DNA of 64,000 bases from the NCBI GenBank assembly GCA_032622095.1, contig CP136063.1, positions 94,591,980-94,655,979 of the forward strand, read 5' to 3'. Within the stretch, counting starts at the first letter, position 1, and every line of letters starts with the position of its first letter. The position numbers and the translations under genes were made by a program. Shown here one piece after another: positions 46,003 through 57,061 of this stretch. This DNA is from Siphonodentalium dalli (Eukaryota; Mollusca; Scaphopoda; Gadilida; Siphonodentaliidae). The notes under the pieces were generated by a model that worked only from the letters and a program-made list of their open reading frames with translations, was not told the origin of the DNA and ran no database searches.

Positions 46003-46588
46003 TACATGTGCCAGGCCCAAGGCGCACTAACGTACGCCCCTGTTAGCAACGCTACATGCAGTGACACCATGACCAAACAGACTGAATTATTTATGCCAAC
46101 ACAACCCACAGCCATGTGTTGTTTTTTTCTGAAGTCATGCAGCTGACTGGTATATATGTGGCTGTGGTTTTACTTCTTTCGAGTTTATTTCAATTGAGTA
46201 TCTCTGAGAATAAATCCAAATCTTTTAGGAAAATATTGTTGTCAGTTTTGAATTCGCGCAGTTCAATTTAAAACCAAAAAATTCCGGGGAGGCCCATCGG
46301 ACCACCACCTGTGCATGGGAAAGGGACACCCCCTCCTGCACCGTCACACGTGCCGCGGTCGGAGCTTTTCACCTCGGTCCTGTGCCCCACAAGTTAATAT
46401 TCGAACCCGCCTTTTAAACATGCTGGCTACGCCCATGTATATATGGGCCTACCCATTGCATGTGTAGTCATTGAAAAGTTAAGTGTCGATACCACGGGGG
46501 TGTGGTGGGGGTTATCCGTATAATTCGGCCTTATTTTGAAAAACCGAACTTGTCAATGCCGTCTATTGGCATCGAAAGTTTATTGGAG
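46003..46588. other. Intergenic DNA, nothing recognised
   Basis: No ORF or repeat that I can support between the MITE and the TTAA-bounded 10-kb unit. Confidence 0.4.
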
Positions 46589-47199
46589 TTAACACGTTGA
46601 GTGCCACTATATACGAGTTATCTCGTAGTACGCAACCTTCGCAGGTTGCCACTACGAGTTATCTCGTAGTGGTTCCATGTCGTGTAACTGACAAATGGAA
46701 GCAGTGGAATAGGTCGATACACCACGAAAACCCGCCTCGGGACATCAGAACAGTGATTTTATCAAATAAATAATGTGGCTCTCCTTCCATTGTTCAACAG
46801 AATAAGCACCATCAGCACATATATTCTACTCAAAATGGTCCAGTTGTGAGTGAATACAGCTGACACTGTCTCCCTGAATGACCACCAGAGGCAGTCGTGT
46901 GTGGTCAATTGTTTTTTTTTTTGGTATTCAATAGACTGATAATGTGCACGCTTGTAAACAGTTGGGGTGTGGATATTCACAATGTACAAACATGCGAAGG
47001 CAGTTTCGGGGAATGGTTACATCGTTGTGTTTCAACACATTGAAACTTCGCACAACCACCCACAAACGTCACACAGGCCTGGCAAATATGTTCCCACTCA
47101 CGCATGTGCGAATGGACGCATGCATCCAATACAAGATAAGCGGATGCTTCTATAGCAGCGTGAATTTAGTTACTTATTCCTTATTCCTTATTCCTTATT

Positions 47200-48545
47200 C
47201 AAAAATTTGGGAAAATGTGGCAAATGACCATGGCAACGTCTTAAGTAGGGCGAGACAAAACTTCCTGTGAAAAAAAAGTTCCAAAATGCACGAAATTACG
47301 CAAAGTCCGAAAATGAACGGAAATTGGCCGAAACAAGTGCGGGGTCATAAATGGCCACCTCGGCCAAAAATTTTGGGCCGAAAAATATTTGGGTCGAGTC
47401 CGAAAAAGTGGGTCGAATCCCAGTTTTCGCTCTGCTCGGTCGGGAAAATTTCGGAAAATGTGGCAAACTGTCACATATTAAAAAATGGCCATCTGGGCCG
47501 AACTTTTTGGGCCGAAAAGTTTTTGGGTCGAGTCCCAAAAAGTGGGTCAAATAGAAATTCCCGCTCTGCTCGGTCAGGAAAATTTGGGGAAATGTGGCAA
47601 ATGACCATGGCAACGTCTTAAGTAGGACGAGACAAAACTTCCTATGAAATTTTTTTTTCGAAAAAAAGTTCCAAAATGCACGAAATTAGGCAAAGTCCGA
47701 AAATGAACGGAAATTGGCCGAAACAAGTGCGGGGTCATAAATGGCCACCTCGGCCAAAATTTTGGGCCGTAAAAAGTTTGGGTCGAGTCCGAAAAAGTCT
47801 GTCGAATCCCAGTTTTCGCTCTGCTCGATCGGGCAAATTTGGGAAAATGTGGCAAACTGTCACATATTAAAAAATGGCCACCTGGGCCGAACTTTTTGGG
47901 CCGAAAAGTTTTTGGGTCGAGTCCCAAAAAGTGGGTCAAATAGAAATTCCTGCTCTGCTCGGTCAGAACAATTTGGGAAAATGTGGCAAATGACCACGGC
48001 AACGTCTTAAGTAGGGCGAGACAAAACTTCCTGTGAAAAACAATTTTCGAAAAAAAGTTCCAAAATGCACGAAATTAGGCAAAGTGCGAAAATGTACGGA
48101 AAGTGGCCGAAACAAGTGCGGGGTCATAAATGGCCACCTCGGCCAAAAAGTTTGGGCCGAAAAATATTTGGGTCGAGTCCGAAAATGTGGGTCGAATCCC
48201 AGTTTTCGCTCTGCTAGGTCGGGAAAATTTCGGAAAATGTGGCAAACTGTCACATATTAAAAAATGGCCACCTGGGCCGAACTTTTTGGGCCGAATAGTT
48301 TTTGGGTCGAGTCCCAAAAAGTGGGTCAAATAGAAATTCCCGCTCTGCTCGGTCAGGAAAATTTGGGGAAATGTGGCAAATGACCATGGCAACGTCTTAA
48401 GTAGGTCGAGAAAAAAAATCCTGTAAAAAAAAATTCTGGAAAAAAGTTCAAAAATGCCTCGAAAATTGGCAAAGTCTGAAAATGAACGGAAATTGGCCGA
48501 AACAAGTGGTGGGTCATTAATGGACACCTCGGCCAAAAATTTTGG
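47200..48545 (+). repeat. Left tandem array, ~3.5 units of ~385 bp
   Basis: The marker 'GGCAACGTCTTAAGTAGG' recurs at about 47230, 47608, 47998 and 48388. Each unit has two related halves, both containing 'GGCCGAAAAGTTTTTGGGTC' and 'CGCTCTGCTCGGTC', so it is itself an old dimer. All the long frames here on both strands are repeat shadows produced by the multiple-of-three-like periodicity and lack of stops. Confidence 0.92.
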
Positions 48546-48742
48546 GTCTTGAGTAAAGACTCGACTTTAGGCAGCAGGTACTTCTGAAACACATCAGGAA
48601 ACTCAGCTTGAAAAGCGCCCGCGGATAGGTATGTCTGTATCTGGATATTGGAACGTGTTAGCTCTAAGTCAACTTTGGAGTCGAATACTCCATCAGTCCT
48701 GTACTTAGCCTCGCTAATAAAGCCGAACGCCTTATTCGTCAT
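48545..48742 (-). pseudogene. ORF X, N-terminal fragment cut by the array
   Basis: The frame starts MTNKAFGFISEAKYRTDGV at 48742. About 66 residues read like real protein, and the frame then runs into the tandem array at about 48545. I do not recognise the family. It faces away from the integrase start, 68-87 bp distant, across an AT-rich spacer (48745-48805) with GTATACGTGTATACATATAA, suggesting a shared bidirectional promoter. Array expansion seems to have replaced its 3' part. Confidence 0.5.
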
Positions 48743-48809
48743 TATTATATTGTATACGTGTATACATATAATAGTAGCTTAGCTATAGGTATGTTCATAA
48801 CACTCACAA
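48743..48809. promoter_or_regulatory. Possible bidirectional promoter of the element
   Basis: Short AT-rich spacer between two divergent starts, with a self-complementary GTATACGTGTATAC and a TATAATA. The call rests on position and composition. Confidence 0.35.
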
Positions 48810-49893
48810 ATGTCCAAAAGGCGAGGCGGTGGAACTCCTCCAATGCATTGACAAGGTATATAATGACAACCGCGGTGGGGATCTACGAGTTGGCCTCCGC
48901 TCAATCACTTATACAGTTGGGTGGTACAACATAAACAATCTACTACAGCCCGAGGGTTACTGGAAGGGGCTTGCAGCAATCAAGAACCTCGCGGCAGCAG
49001 CCAATGTTTCTGAAGATGTGGCACGGGCGTGGCCCAAGAAGCAGGCCATCTGGCAGATATACCTACCCAATCAACTTGTGCCAAGGCCCAAGTTTGACGA
49101 GCCAGTGCCAAATGAAGTCCACCAGACCGACCTGCTTTTTCTGCCTCATGACCGGGTGGGTCGCAAGACATACAAGTTCGCACTCACCGTCGTCGACGTG
49201 GCCTCTCGATACAAATAAGCCGAGCCCCTCGCCACAAAAGAAGCCACAAAGGTCGCGGATGCCATTGAACGGATCTACAGTCGAGGCCCTCTTAGATGGC
49301 CGAAATTGCGCCAGGTAGACCCGGGGCTCGAGTTCATGGGTGCTGTGAGCCTCCTGCTAAGCAAGCACAGCGTTCAGGTGACGTGTGGATGTCCAACGAC
49401 ACCAGGGGGTCGTGGAGTGCTTCAACCGGATCCTGGCAGAGCGATTGTTTGTGCACCAATACGCCCAGGAGATGAAGCTTCCCGCCGGCCAAAGGTCGAC
49501 TGAATGGGTGTTTCGACTGCCCGCTGTTGTATCGGATCTGAACAATGAAATGACTCGTCTGACCGAAAAATGCACTCTGATGCCATCAAGATCAAGTCAG
49601 TGAAAACAAAACACATATTCTGCTGTTCCAGGTCGCCCAATGGGGCCCAAAAAGCAAAAGCACCCCTCGCGAGTGGGCGTTCGTTACATCTACCAGCTTG
49701 GCGAGCTGGAAGGGGGCCGCCGACGCACAACTGACCCGGTGTGGTCCCTACATGTGTACCAGCTTGAACGCTTATCACCAAGCCCGACGAGCCTGTGCTA
49801 TATTTAGTGGATGGGCCAGCGCGCGGATTTGTCCGGAAAGTGTTGCTTGTGGTGCCCCCCGACACCCAGCTGCCACCAACTAGTTCCGTGTGA
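48810..49893 (+). pseudogene. Maverick/Polinton-type DDE integrase, broken
   Basis: The protein is related to retroviral-fold (rve) integrases of Mavericks and of transposon-derived proteins such as C. elegans F54H12.3. In order: an N-terminal region ending KKQAIWQIYLP; first catalytic Asp in HQTDLLFLPHDRVGRKTY; TVVDVASRYK; second Asp in LRQVDPGLEFMG; catalytic Glu in VVECFNRILAERL; and a C-terminal SH3-like part with YQLGELEGGRRRTTDPVW. The likely ATG at 48810 is one base out of frame with the body from 48829. A TAA interrupts at 49216, and frame changes occur near 49385, 49605 and 49770. The end is TGA at 49891. The three catalytic residues persist but the gene is not translatable. It faces PolB-helicase tail to tail. 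Confidence 0.88.
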
Positions 49894-49899
49894 ACTGCT

Positions 49900-51230
49900 A
49901 GAAGGACTAGACACTAGGTGTCTCGTTCCATGAACAATGCTGCAGCCCCTCTTTTTCGGTTGCACTCTAGACAGGTCAGCCTCACATCTTTCTGCAGTGC
50001 CCTTTGTTGTTGTCCAGCCAGTCGATACTAAATTGCTGTGTGTCTTTGGGTTGGAAGGCCCAGAGCAACCCAATCTCGCACGCCGTGCAGCGGTTCTGTT
50101 TGGGCCTCACGGAGCTCGAGGATATAGTCGACCTTGAGATTGAATCCCTGGCGTCAATTAGCCTGGTCCTGGCGCTTGTATGCCACAAGCTTCCTTTGTA
50201 TTTCCTTGCAGGCCTGGCATCGGAACCCTCTTCCGGTGGACAGGTTACCCGTTCGAGCTGTTGAAAATACTGCACGCGGGATACGGCTAAGTAGCACATA
50301 TTGGAACACTGGAAGTAGTCGTCGATGATCCAGACATTCTGAGGGTCGTGGACCGTAAGTCTCTGACTCGAGTGGACGGTGAAAGCATAGCCCAGGCGCC
50401 AATCATCGGTTTTAATAGCACACTCGGCGGCCTCGATATAGACCGCAACGACGTCATTGAGAACAAGCTCTTCTCTGTGCGACGGGTCGCCAGTACCTGG
50501 GATTGTGACGTCAATGTCCTGCTTTCGGCTGTCCTTGGGTGGTAAAGGATAGACACTGGGTTATCTAGGAAATGCTCCTTATGGCGTCGGAGCAACAGCT
50601 CATGTGTCTGGTCACGGATCTTCTGGTGGCTGGTGATGATTAGGTCACCGGACCTCCACTGCTCCACAAATCGGTCACCTCAGTCAGCTGGGGAGAGCCT
50701 TCCGCATTTCCTGGCATTGGACTTTGTCACTATGAAGGCGTATACGCCTTTTCAGGACTTTGAGGGCTTCATTTTTTGCTCTGTAGTCGACGCCAACCTC
50801 TTCGTAGTAGTCTGCCTTTTTTGCAACCAATGGCGAGGCATTTCACCTGCAATCGGTGGCGGCTGTCGTTGATCCCCGCAGAAAATTACATGGACGCCAT
50901 GTTGGTCAAGTCAGTTTGAGAAAATCTCCAGGATAGGCCGGGCACAGTGCAGACCTCGTCCCAGATGATGGCGCGCGTGATGAACTTCTGCCCCATGCGG
51001 TCGGGCATCCAGTCATTCTGACCACTCCATCGGAAGAAGCTGTGGTATGTCTGTGCTTTGACCCCACGGGCCCGCATTTCTTTCGCGAGGCGATGGGTCG
51101 GGGTAAATATATGGGGATCTCTTAAACGGAAGAGCTCAATCGCTCTTGTGGTCTGGCAACTGCCCCTCCGTCATTAAGTTAGCTCAGTCGGTGCCGGGTC
51201 AGTTCGTCGTTGTAGCTGGGCGCCGTTGAT
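49900..51230 (-). pseudogene. SF1 (UvrD/RecD-like) helicase part of the polymerase-helicase gene
   Basis: Helicase motifs appear in the right order on the minus strand: a Walker A remnant GSCQTTRAIELFR (the catalytic Lys is replaced by Gln) at about 51150; TPTHRLAKEMRARGV; Walker B IIWDEVCTV; motif III CGDQRQPPPIAGEMP; motif V YAFTVHSSQRLTVHDPQN; and motif VI LAVSRVQYFQQLERV near 50260. This identifies an SF1 DNA helicase. It follows the polymerase directly on the same strand without a visible start codon or spacer, so the two were probably one protein. Several frameshifts and stops break it. Helicases are not part of the standard Polinton gene set. Confidence 0.85.
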
Positions 51231-52580
51231 TCCGCCATCGGTTTGGCTTGGCTACAGTATTCTGGCTTGGAGAAGTACTCGGTGTGTTCCTGCGGCATGT
51301 ATAACTACTCTCCCTTGTCGTGCCACTGAGCGGCATGAACCCTGTCTCGGGCCGGTGGCCTGTGAGTTAGCTCGTAGTGACTCCTGAGACAGTTGCGGCA
51401 GTATCCCGGGAGATACTCCGCCTGTGGCACGTACGCCTAGACACCGTCAAGCTTCTGCAACGCGGTCTTCTGGACGTAAATGCTATAAGTGGCCACCCGG
51501 ACAGCCTAATCGGGTTCAAATATTGCCAGCATAGCGAGGAGGTTGATGTGGGCATAGGCCAACATTGAGGCCCTCACGTGGGTGTACTGGGGCTGCGAGC
51601 CATCGTAGTATGTGAGAATGTGGCCCAAGGGACACCGTTGGGGTGCGCCAACAAGACTGCCGCTTTTACGGGTGTCGCTTACCAAGAAGTCAAGCTCTCC
51701 CTGGTCGACCACAAGCCTCCGTGTCAGTCTTTTGTCGTCGACCTTGCTGCCCTGGGTGAACTTGCCTATGATGCTGCAGCCTTGATCACGATATTCAGGG
51801 AGCCAGACCTCGGTTCGTTTCTCAAAGGTGATGATTGCATCTAGGACATTCAGGCTCTTCAGGAGACCGGACTCAACCAGGAAGGCGAGCAGGGGTGCGA
51901 GGGGGGGAGCAGCACTGATCTGCGGAATGCCTTCCCAAACAGGCGGGGATGACGGGATGGCAGTTAGGGGCGAACTCCCATTCCTGGACCTCGGCAAAAC
52001 CAGTGCCGATATCTTGAGGACGGGGGCCGTTTATTGAGACCCGGGTCATGTGGTGGCTGGGTGCCAGAATCTGTCAAAATATGGCTTGGCCTCACCATGA
52101 CCTTGGAATCTGGCCGGGTAGCAGGCTTTCATATCGATGCTGACGACGTCTCTTGTATCGTAGCCCATCGCATTCCAAAGGCTTCCATGCTCGACGCAGG
52201 CTTTCTGCATGTCATCTCCGAGGCTAGCCGGGGTCGGTTTCCAACCATTGTGGTCTTTGGCCATGATACTGGTTGCGTGGTTCACCCCGAAGGCTCGGTC
52301 TGCGAGCGACTAATCGCCCAGAACTATGCATGCTTCCCGTAGGTTTTGATGAGTCTCCCATGTCCTGTAATTGCGGCCGTCTAGCACAAACTGGTCCACA
52401 TTGAGCTGTCTGTCTTGGCCCCCACAGCAGTCAGACTGCAATCGGCTCGTCCTGTATTGTCCCTCTGATTACTTGCCAGACGTCGCTTTCGTAGAAGTTG
52501 ACCTCCCTGGACTGTGGGAAGTGCAGGTCCTTGGACCATGCATGGCCGTTGTGGCAGATGAGCTTTATATCTATTTTCGA
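51231..52580 (-). pseudogene. Family-B DNA polymerase (Maverick-like), broken
   Basis: On the minus strand, palm motif A is DVVSIDMKACYPA near 52160. A conserved stretch YTHVRASMLAYAHINLLAML near 51560 stands in place of motif B. Motif C reads VATYSIYVQK near 51475, where a Tyr occupies the position of the catalytic Asp of the usual TDS core. An upstream part (KLICHNGHAWSKDLHFPQ near 52540) resembles the region before the palm. This is the protein-primed PolB group used by Mavericks and related plasmids and viruses. The coding sequence starts abruptly at the edge of the right tandem array, so the N-terminus, including any exonuclease domain, is absent. Stops and frameshifts are frequent. GC content is well above that of the flanks. 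Confidence 0.85.
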
Positions 52581-55548
52581 GGCATTTTTGAACTTTTTTC
52601 CCCGGATTGTTTTTCACAGGAAATTATGTCTCGCCCAACTTAAGATGTTGCCATGGTCATTTGCCACATTTTCGAGGTGGCCATTTATGACCCCGCACTT
52701 GTTTCGGCCAATTTCCGTTCATTTTCGGACTTTGCCTAATTTCGTGCATTTTGGAACTTTTTTTCGAAAAAAACATTTCACAGGAAGTTTTGTCTCGTCC
52801 TACTTAAGACGTTGCCATGGTCATTAGCCACATTTGCCCAAATTTTCCTGACCGAGCAGAGCGGGAATTTCTATTTGACCCACTTTTTGGGACTCGACAC
52901 AAAAACTTTCCGGCCCAAAAAGTTCGGCCCAGGTGGCCATTTTTTTATATGTGACAGTTTGCCACATTTTCCTAAATTTGCCCGACCGAGCAGAGCGAAA
53001 ACTGGGATTCGACCCAAATTTTTTTTGGCCCAAAATTTTTGGCCAAGGTGGCCATTTATGACCCCGCACTTGTTTCGGCCAATTTCCGTTCATTTTCGGA
53101 CTTTGCCTAATTTCGTGCATTTTGGAACTTTAAAAAAAAAAAATTCACAGTAAATTTTGTCTCGCCCTACTTAACACGTTGCCATAGTCATTTGCCACAT
53201 TTTCCCAAATATTCCCGACCGAGCAGAGCGGGAATTTCTATTTGACCAACTTTTGGGGGCTCGACCCAAATACTTTTGGGCCCAAAAAGTTCGGGCCAGG
53301 TGGCCATTTTTTAATATGTGACAGTTTGCCACATTTTCCAAAATTTTCCCGACCGAGCAGAGCGAAAACTGGGATTCGACCCACTTTTTCGGACTCGACC
53401 CAAATGTTTTTCGACCCAAAAGTTTTGGCCGAGGTGGCCATTTATGACCCCGCACTTGTTTCGGCCAATTTCCGTTCATTTTCGGACTTTGCCTAATTTC
53501 GTGCATTTTTGAACTTTAAAAAAAAAAACCTTTTCACAGGAAATGTTGTCTCGCCCTACTTAAGACGTTGCCATAGTCATTTGCCACATTTTCCCAAATT
53601 TTCCCGACCGAGCAGAGCGGGAATTTCTATTTGACCCACTTTTGGGAGTTCGACCCAAAAACTTTTGGGCCCAAAAAGTTCGGGCCAGGTGGCCATTTTT
53701 TAATATGTGACAGTTTGCCACATTTTCCTAAATTTTCCCGACCGAGCAGAGCGAAAACTGGGATTCGACCCACTTTTCGGACTCGACCCAAATTTTTTTC
53801 GGCCCAAAATTTTTGGCCGAGGTGGCCATTTATGACCCCGCACTTGTTTCGGCCAATTTCCGTTCATTTTCGGACTTTGCCTAATTTCGTGCATTTTTGA
53901 ACTTTTTTCCAAATTTTTTTTTCACAGGAAATTTTGTCTCGCCCTACTTAACATGTTGCCATAGTCATTTGCCACATTTTCCCAAATTTTCCCGACCGAG
54001 CAGAGCGTGAATTTCTATTTGACCCACTTTTGGGGGCTCGACCCAAATACTTTTGGGCCCAAAAAGTTCGGGCCAGGTGGCCATTTTTTAATATTTGACA
54101 GTTTGCCACATTTTCCTAAATTTTCCCGACCGAGCAGAGCGAAAACTGGGACTCGATCCACTTTTTCGGACTCGACCCAAATTTTTTTCGACCCAAAAGT
54201 TTTGGCCGAGGTGGCCATTTATGACCCCGCACTTGTTTCGGCCAATTTCAGTTAATTTTCGGACTTTGCCTAATTTCGTGCATTTTTGAACTTTTTTTCA
54301 AAAAACTTTTTCACAGGAAATTTTGTCTCGCCCTACTTGAGACGTTGCCATAGTCATTTGCCACATTTTCCCAAATTTTCCCGACCGAGCAGAGCGGAAA
54401 TTTCTATTTGACCCACTTTTGGGGGCTCGACCCAAAAACTTTTGGGTCCAAAAAGTTCGGGCCAGGTGGCCATTTTTTAATATGTGACAGTTTGCCACAT
54501 TTTCCTAAATTTTCGCGACCGAGCAGAGCGAAAACTGGGATTCGACCCACTTTTTTGGACTCGACCCAAATTTTTTCGGCCCAAAATTTTTGGCCGAGGT
54601 GGCCATTTATGACCCCGCATTTGTTTCGGCCAATTTCCGTTCATTTTCGGACTTTGCCTAATTTCGTGCATTTTTGAACTTTTTTCAAAAAACTTTTTCA
54701 AAGGAAATTTTGTCTCGCCCTACTTAAGACGTTGCCATAGTCATTTTCCACATTTTCCCAAATTTTCCCGACCGAGCAGAGCGGGAATTTCTATTTGACC
54801 CACTTTTGGGGGCTCGACCCAAAAACTTTTGGGCCCAAAAAGTTCGGGCCAGGTGGCCTTTTTTAATATGTGACAGTTTGCCACATTTTCCTAAATTTTC
54901 CCGACCGAGCAGAGCGAAAACTGGGATTCGACCCACTTTTTCGAACTCGACCCAAATTTTTTTCGGCCCAAATTTTTTGGCCGAGGTGGCCATTTATGAT
55001 CCCGCACTTGTTTCGGCCAATTTCCGTTCATTTTCGGACTTTGCGTAATTTCGTGCATTTTTGAACTTTTTTTTCAAAAAACTTTTTCACAGGAAATGTT
55101 GTCTCGCCCTACTTAAGACGTTGCCATAGTCATTTGCCACATTTTCCCAAATTTTCCCGACCGAGCAGAGCGGGAATTTCTATTTGACACACTTTTGGGG
55201 GCTCGACCCAAAAACTTTTGGGTCCAAAAAGTTCGGGCCAGGTGGCCATTTTTTAATATGTGACAGTTTGCCACATTTTCCTAAATTTTCCCGACCGAGC
55301 AGAGCGAAAACTGGGATTCGACCCACTTTTTAGGACTCGACCCAAATTTTTTTCGGCCCAAAATTTTTGGCCGAGGTGGCCATTTATGACCCCACACTTG
55401 TTTCGGCCAATTTCCGTTCATTTTCGGACTTTGCCTAATTTCGTGCATTTTTGAACTTTTTTCCAAAAAAAATTTTCACAGGAAATTTTGTCTCGCCCTA
55501 CTTAACACGTTGCCATAGTCATTTGCCACATTTCCCCAAATGTTTTGA
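52566..55548 (-). repeat. Right tandem array, ~7.7 units of ~385 bp
   Basis: The complement marker 'CCTACTTAAGACGTTGCCAT' recurs at about 52640, 52800, 53168, 53557, 53945, 54336, 54720, 55108 and 55497, a period of 383-391 bases apart from one deleted first unit. Units match the left array in inverted orientation. Frames listed on both strands are shadows. Confidence 0.92.
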
Positions 55549-55588
55549 ATAAGGAATAAGGAATAAGTAACGAAATTCACGCTGCTAT

Positions 55589-56396
55589 GGATGACGTTAC
55601 GCTCGTTGATGCTACCATTATATCATTATTATGGCCCATTTGGAATACACTGCGCGGCTCCATTTGGGGGCTAGGTATTTTATTATTTATAATTCAAGTA
55701 TAGCGGAACAATTACTCCCCAAAGCTACATTGTATCCTCTTCCGAACGTGTTGGACAACGGAAAGCGTAACAATTACCGTACTTTAGACGTCATGCAGTC
55801 CATCGAACTGTTCTGCATGTATGTAGGCCTACGGATAATTAGTTTTGTGTAGCATAGAGGTTTAGTGTAAAGGGTAACTTATTTCCAGACGGATAGATTA
55901 TATGGAATCGTTACATGTAGCACACTCCTGAATGTATACAGGGATCTATTTGGCTACTATTGCATGGTTACTTTAATTTTGTGCTGACAATTCTTCCTAC
56001 ACTATTTTTGGGCTGTACTTTGGAACCCTATAGTATAGTCCTAAATCAGGCTAAATGGGAGATAACTTACAATGCCCGATACAACAGAAGATGCATGCTC
56101 GTAAAGATGCATGCTCGTAGTCATTACTGCATGGACGAAATAAACTCATCCTCACCTGTCCTCACAGGAAACAAGTTCACCCGATTCCACGACGGATTCA
56201 CCGTCTGTAGCCACGCATGCTCATATAAGTATAATTTGCTCCAGCGTGCATCAGCCATAATATAACTATACAACGAGCTATAACCACCACAAGGACACAC
56301 ACTGTGACACACCTCCATTATTATGCTTACCACCAAAATAACTTGGTTGGGTTACACTCTGCTTCATACTTGTTGCTCAAACGTGTCCAGTTGTGT
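55589..56396. other. Right arm of the outer unit, no gene recognised
   Basis: Frames at 55631-55852 and 55960-56265 show no domain. With 46671-47151 this is the body of the TTAA-bounded unit outside the Maverick-like insert. Confidence 0.4.
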
Positions 56397-56939
56397 CTAC
56401 GAGATAACTCGTAGTTGGCACTGGTAGTGCATGGGGATACCCAAATTCCTTCTGCCATTGCCGGCTACGAGTTATCTCGTAGTACTATCAATCGCCGTTT
56501 CTGTCATCTAAAGTCGCGACGTCATCCAATTCTTGCTTCATTGAAGCCAAATTATGGTCTACTAGATGTATCTTTCTTGCCACGATTTGGCAAACTGGCG
56601 AGATTACTAATTGATTTCCGGCACTCAACGTGTTAAACCATTTGTCAGAAGAAAAAAACTGTCTATTCGGTATAGACCTAAAGGCTACAGCCCATAATAT
56701 GGATATTTTCGGAGTAAAGAGCCATCGGAAAAGAGAGTCGGAGTCCCATATCGATCCTTTCCGAACAAAGAACCTTCGGAATAATGAGCATTCGGAATAA
56801 AAACACGACCACATCATGTGTTAAGTATACTGTATGTTTCAATTGAAGATAAAAAAATTAAATCATGAATAATTGTTTGAAATGTGGTTTAAAACAGCTA
56901 AGCCATTTTAACCCATCCTCGTTGATTTAAATACACCCC

Positions 56940-57061
56940 CATGATTTAATGGACTATTCCAGTGGTGACGGTGTTGATCGACAGGCGGAACTCGGCAGTT
57001 TAGTCCACCGGTGAATATCAGACAAGTTGTTCCGATTTTCGATTCTAAATTATCAAGAAAA
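56940..57061 (+). promoter_or_regulatory. Probable VCP promoter and 5' UTR
   Basis: A locally CpG-richer stretch directly before the candidate VCP exon 1, without a clear TATA box. The start context AAGAAAAATGC is acceptable. The call is positional. Confidence 0.35.

Larger units (their letters stand above)
47152..55588. mobile_element. Maverick/Polinton-like element with tandem-array inverted termini
   Basis: Outer inverted ends are ATAGCAGCGTGAATT (47152) and AATTCACGCTGCTAT (to 55588), each followed inward by a TTATTCC heptamer microsatellite and then by a ~385-bp tandem array in opposite orientation. The core codes an integrase and, convergently, a DNA polymerase B followed by a helicase. 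A 6-bp target duplication, typical for Polintons, is uncertain: GGATGC at 47142-47147 resembles GGATGA at 55589-55594 but is offset by four bases. At 8.4 kb it is shorter than the usual 15-20 kb, and capsid, ATPase and protease genes are not seen. All genes carry disabling mutations. Confidence 0.8.
46589..56636. mobile_element. Outer ~10-kb TTAA-bounded unit
   Basis: Left end TTAACACGTTGAGTGCC at 46589; the right end is its exact reverse complement, GGCACTCAACGTGTTAA, ending at 56636. Four near-palindromic CTACGAGTTATCTCGTAG motifs sit subterminally: two on the left (46612-46627, 46651-46670) and two on the right (56397-56414, 56465-56482). TTAA plus inverted ends fits piggyBac-type insertion, and the palindromes look like transposase sites. 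No piggyBac transposase is recognised. It encloses the Maverick-like element. A 86-bp hairpin at 16546 has similar ends. Confidence 0.75.

Noticed and set aside
47286-48536. Many long overlapping frames on both strands, e.g. 105-153 residues with repeated 'FWPRWPFMTPHLFRPISVHF'
   Set aside because: They follow the 385-bp satellite period, exist on both strands of both arrays with the same peptides, and have no domain. They are shadows of stop-poor repeats.
49422-50137. Additional frames up to 147 residues across the integrase and helicase on the opposite strands
   Set aside because: GC-rich shadows; the recognised catalytic motifs lie in other frames.
51578-52342. Plus-strand frames of 69-102 residues in the core
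   Set aside because: They are antisense to the polymerase B motifs and show no domain.
52812-55466. Frames of 60-113 residues in the right array
   Set aside because: Same satellite-derived peptides as in the left array.
47142-55594. GGATGC/GGATGA as a definite 6-bp Maverick target duplication
   Set aside because: Only five of six bases match and the left copy is four bases away from the inverted terminus, so it is recorded as uncertain.
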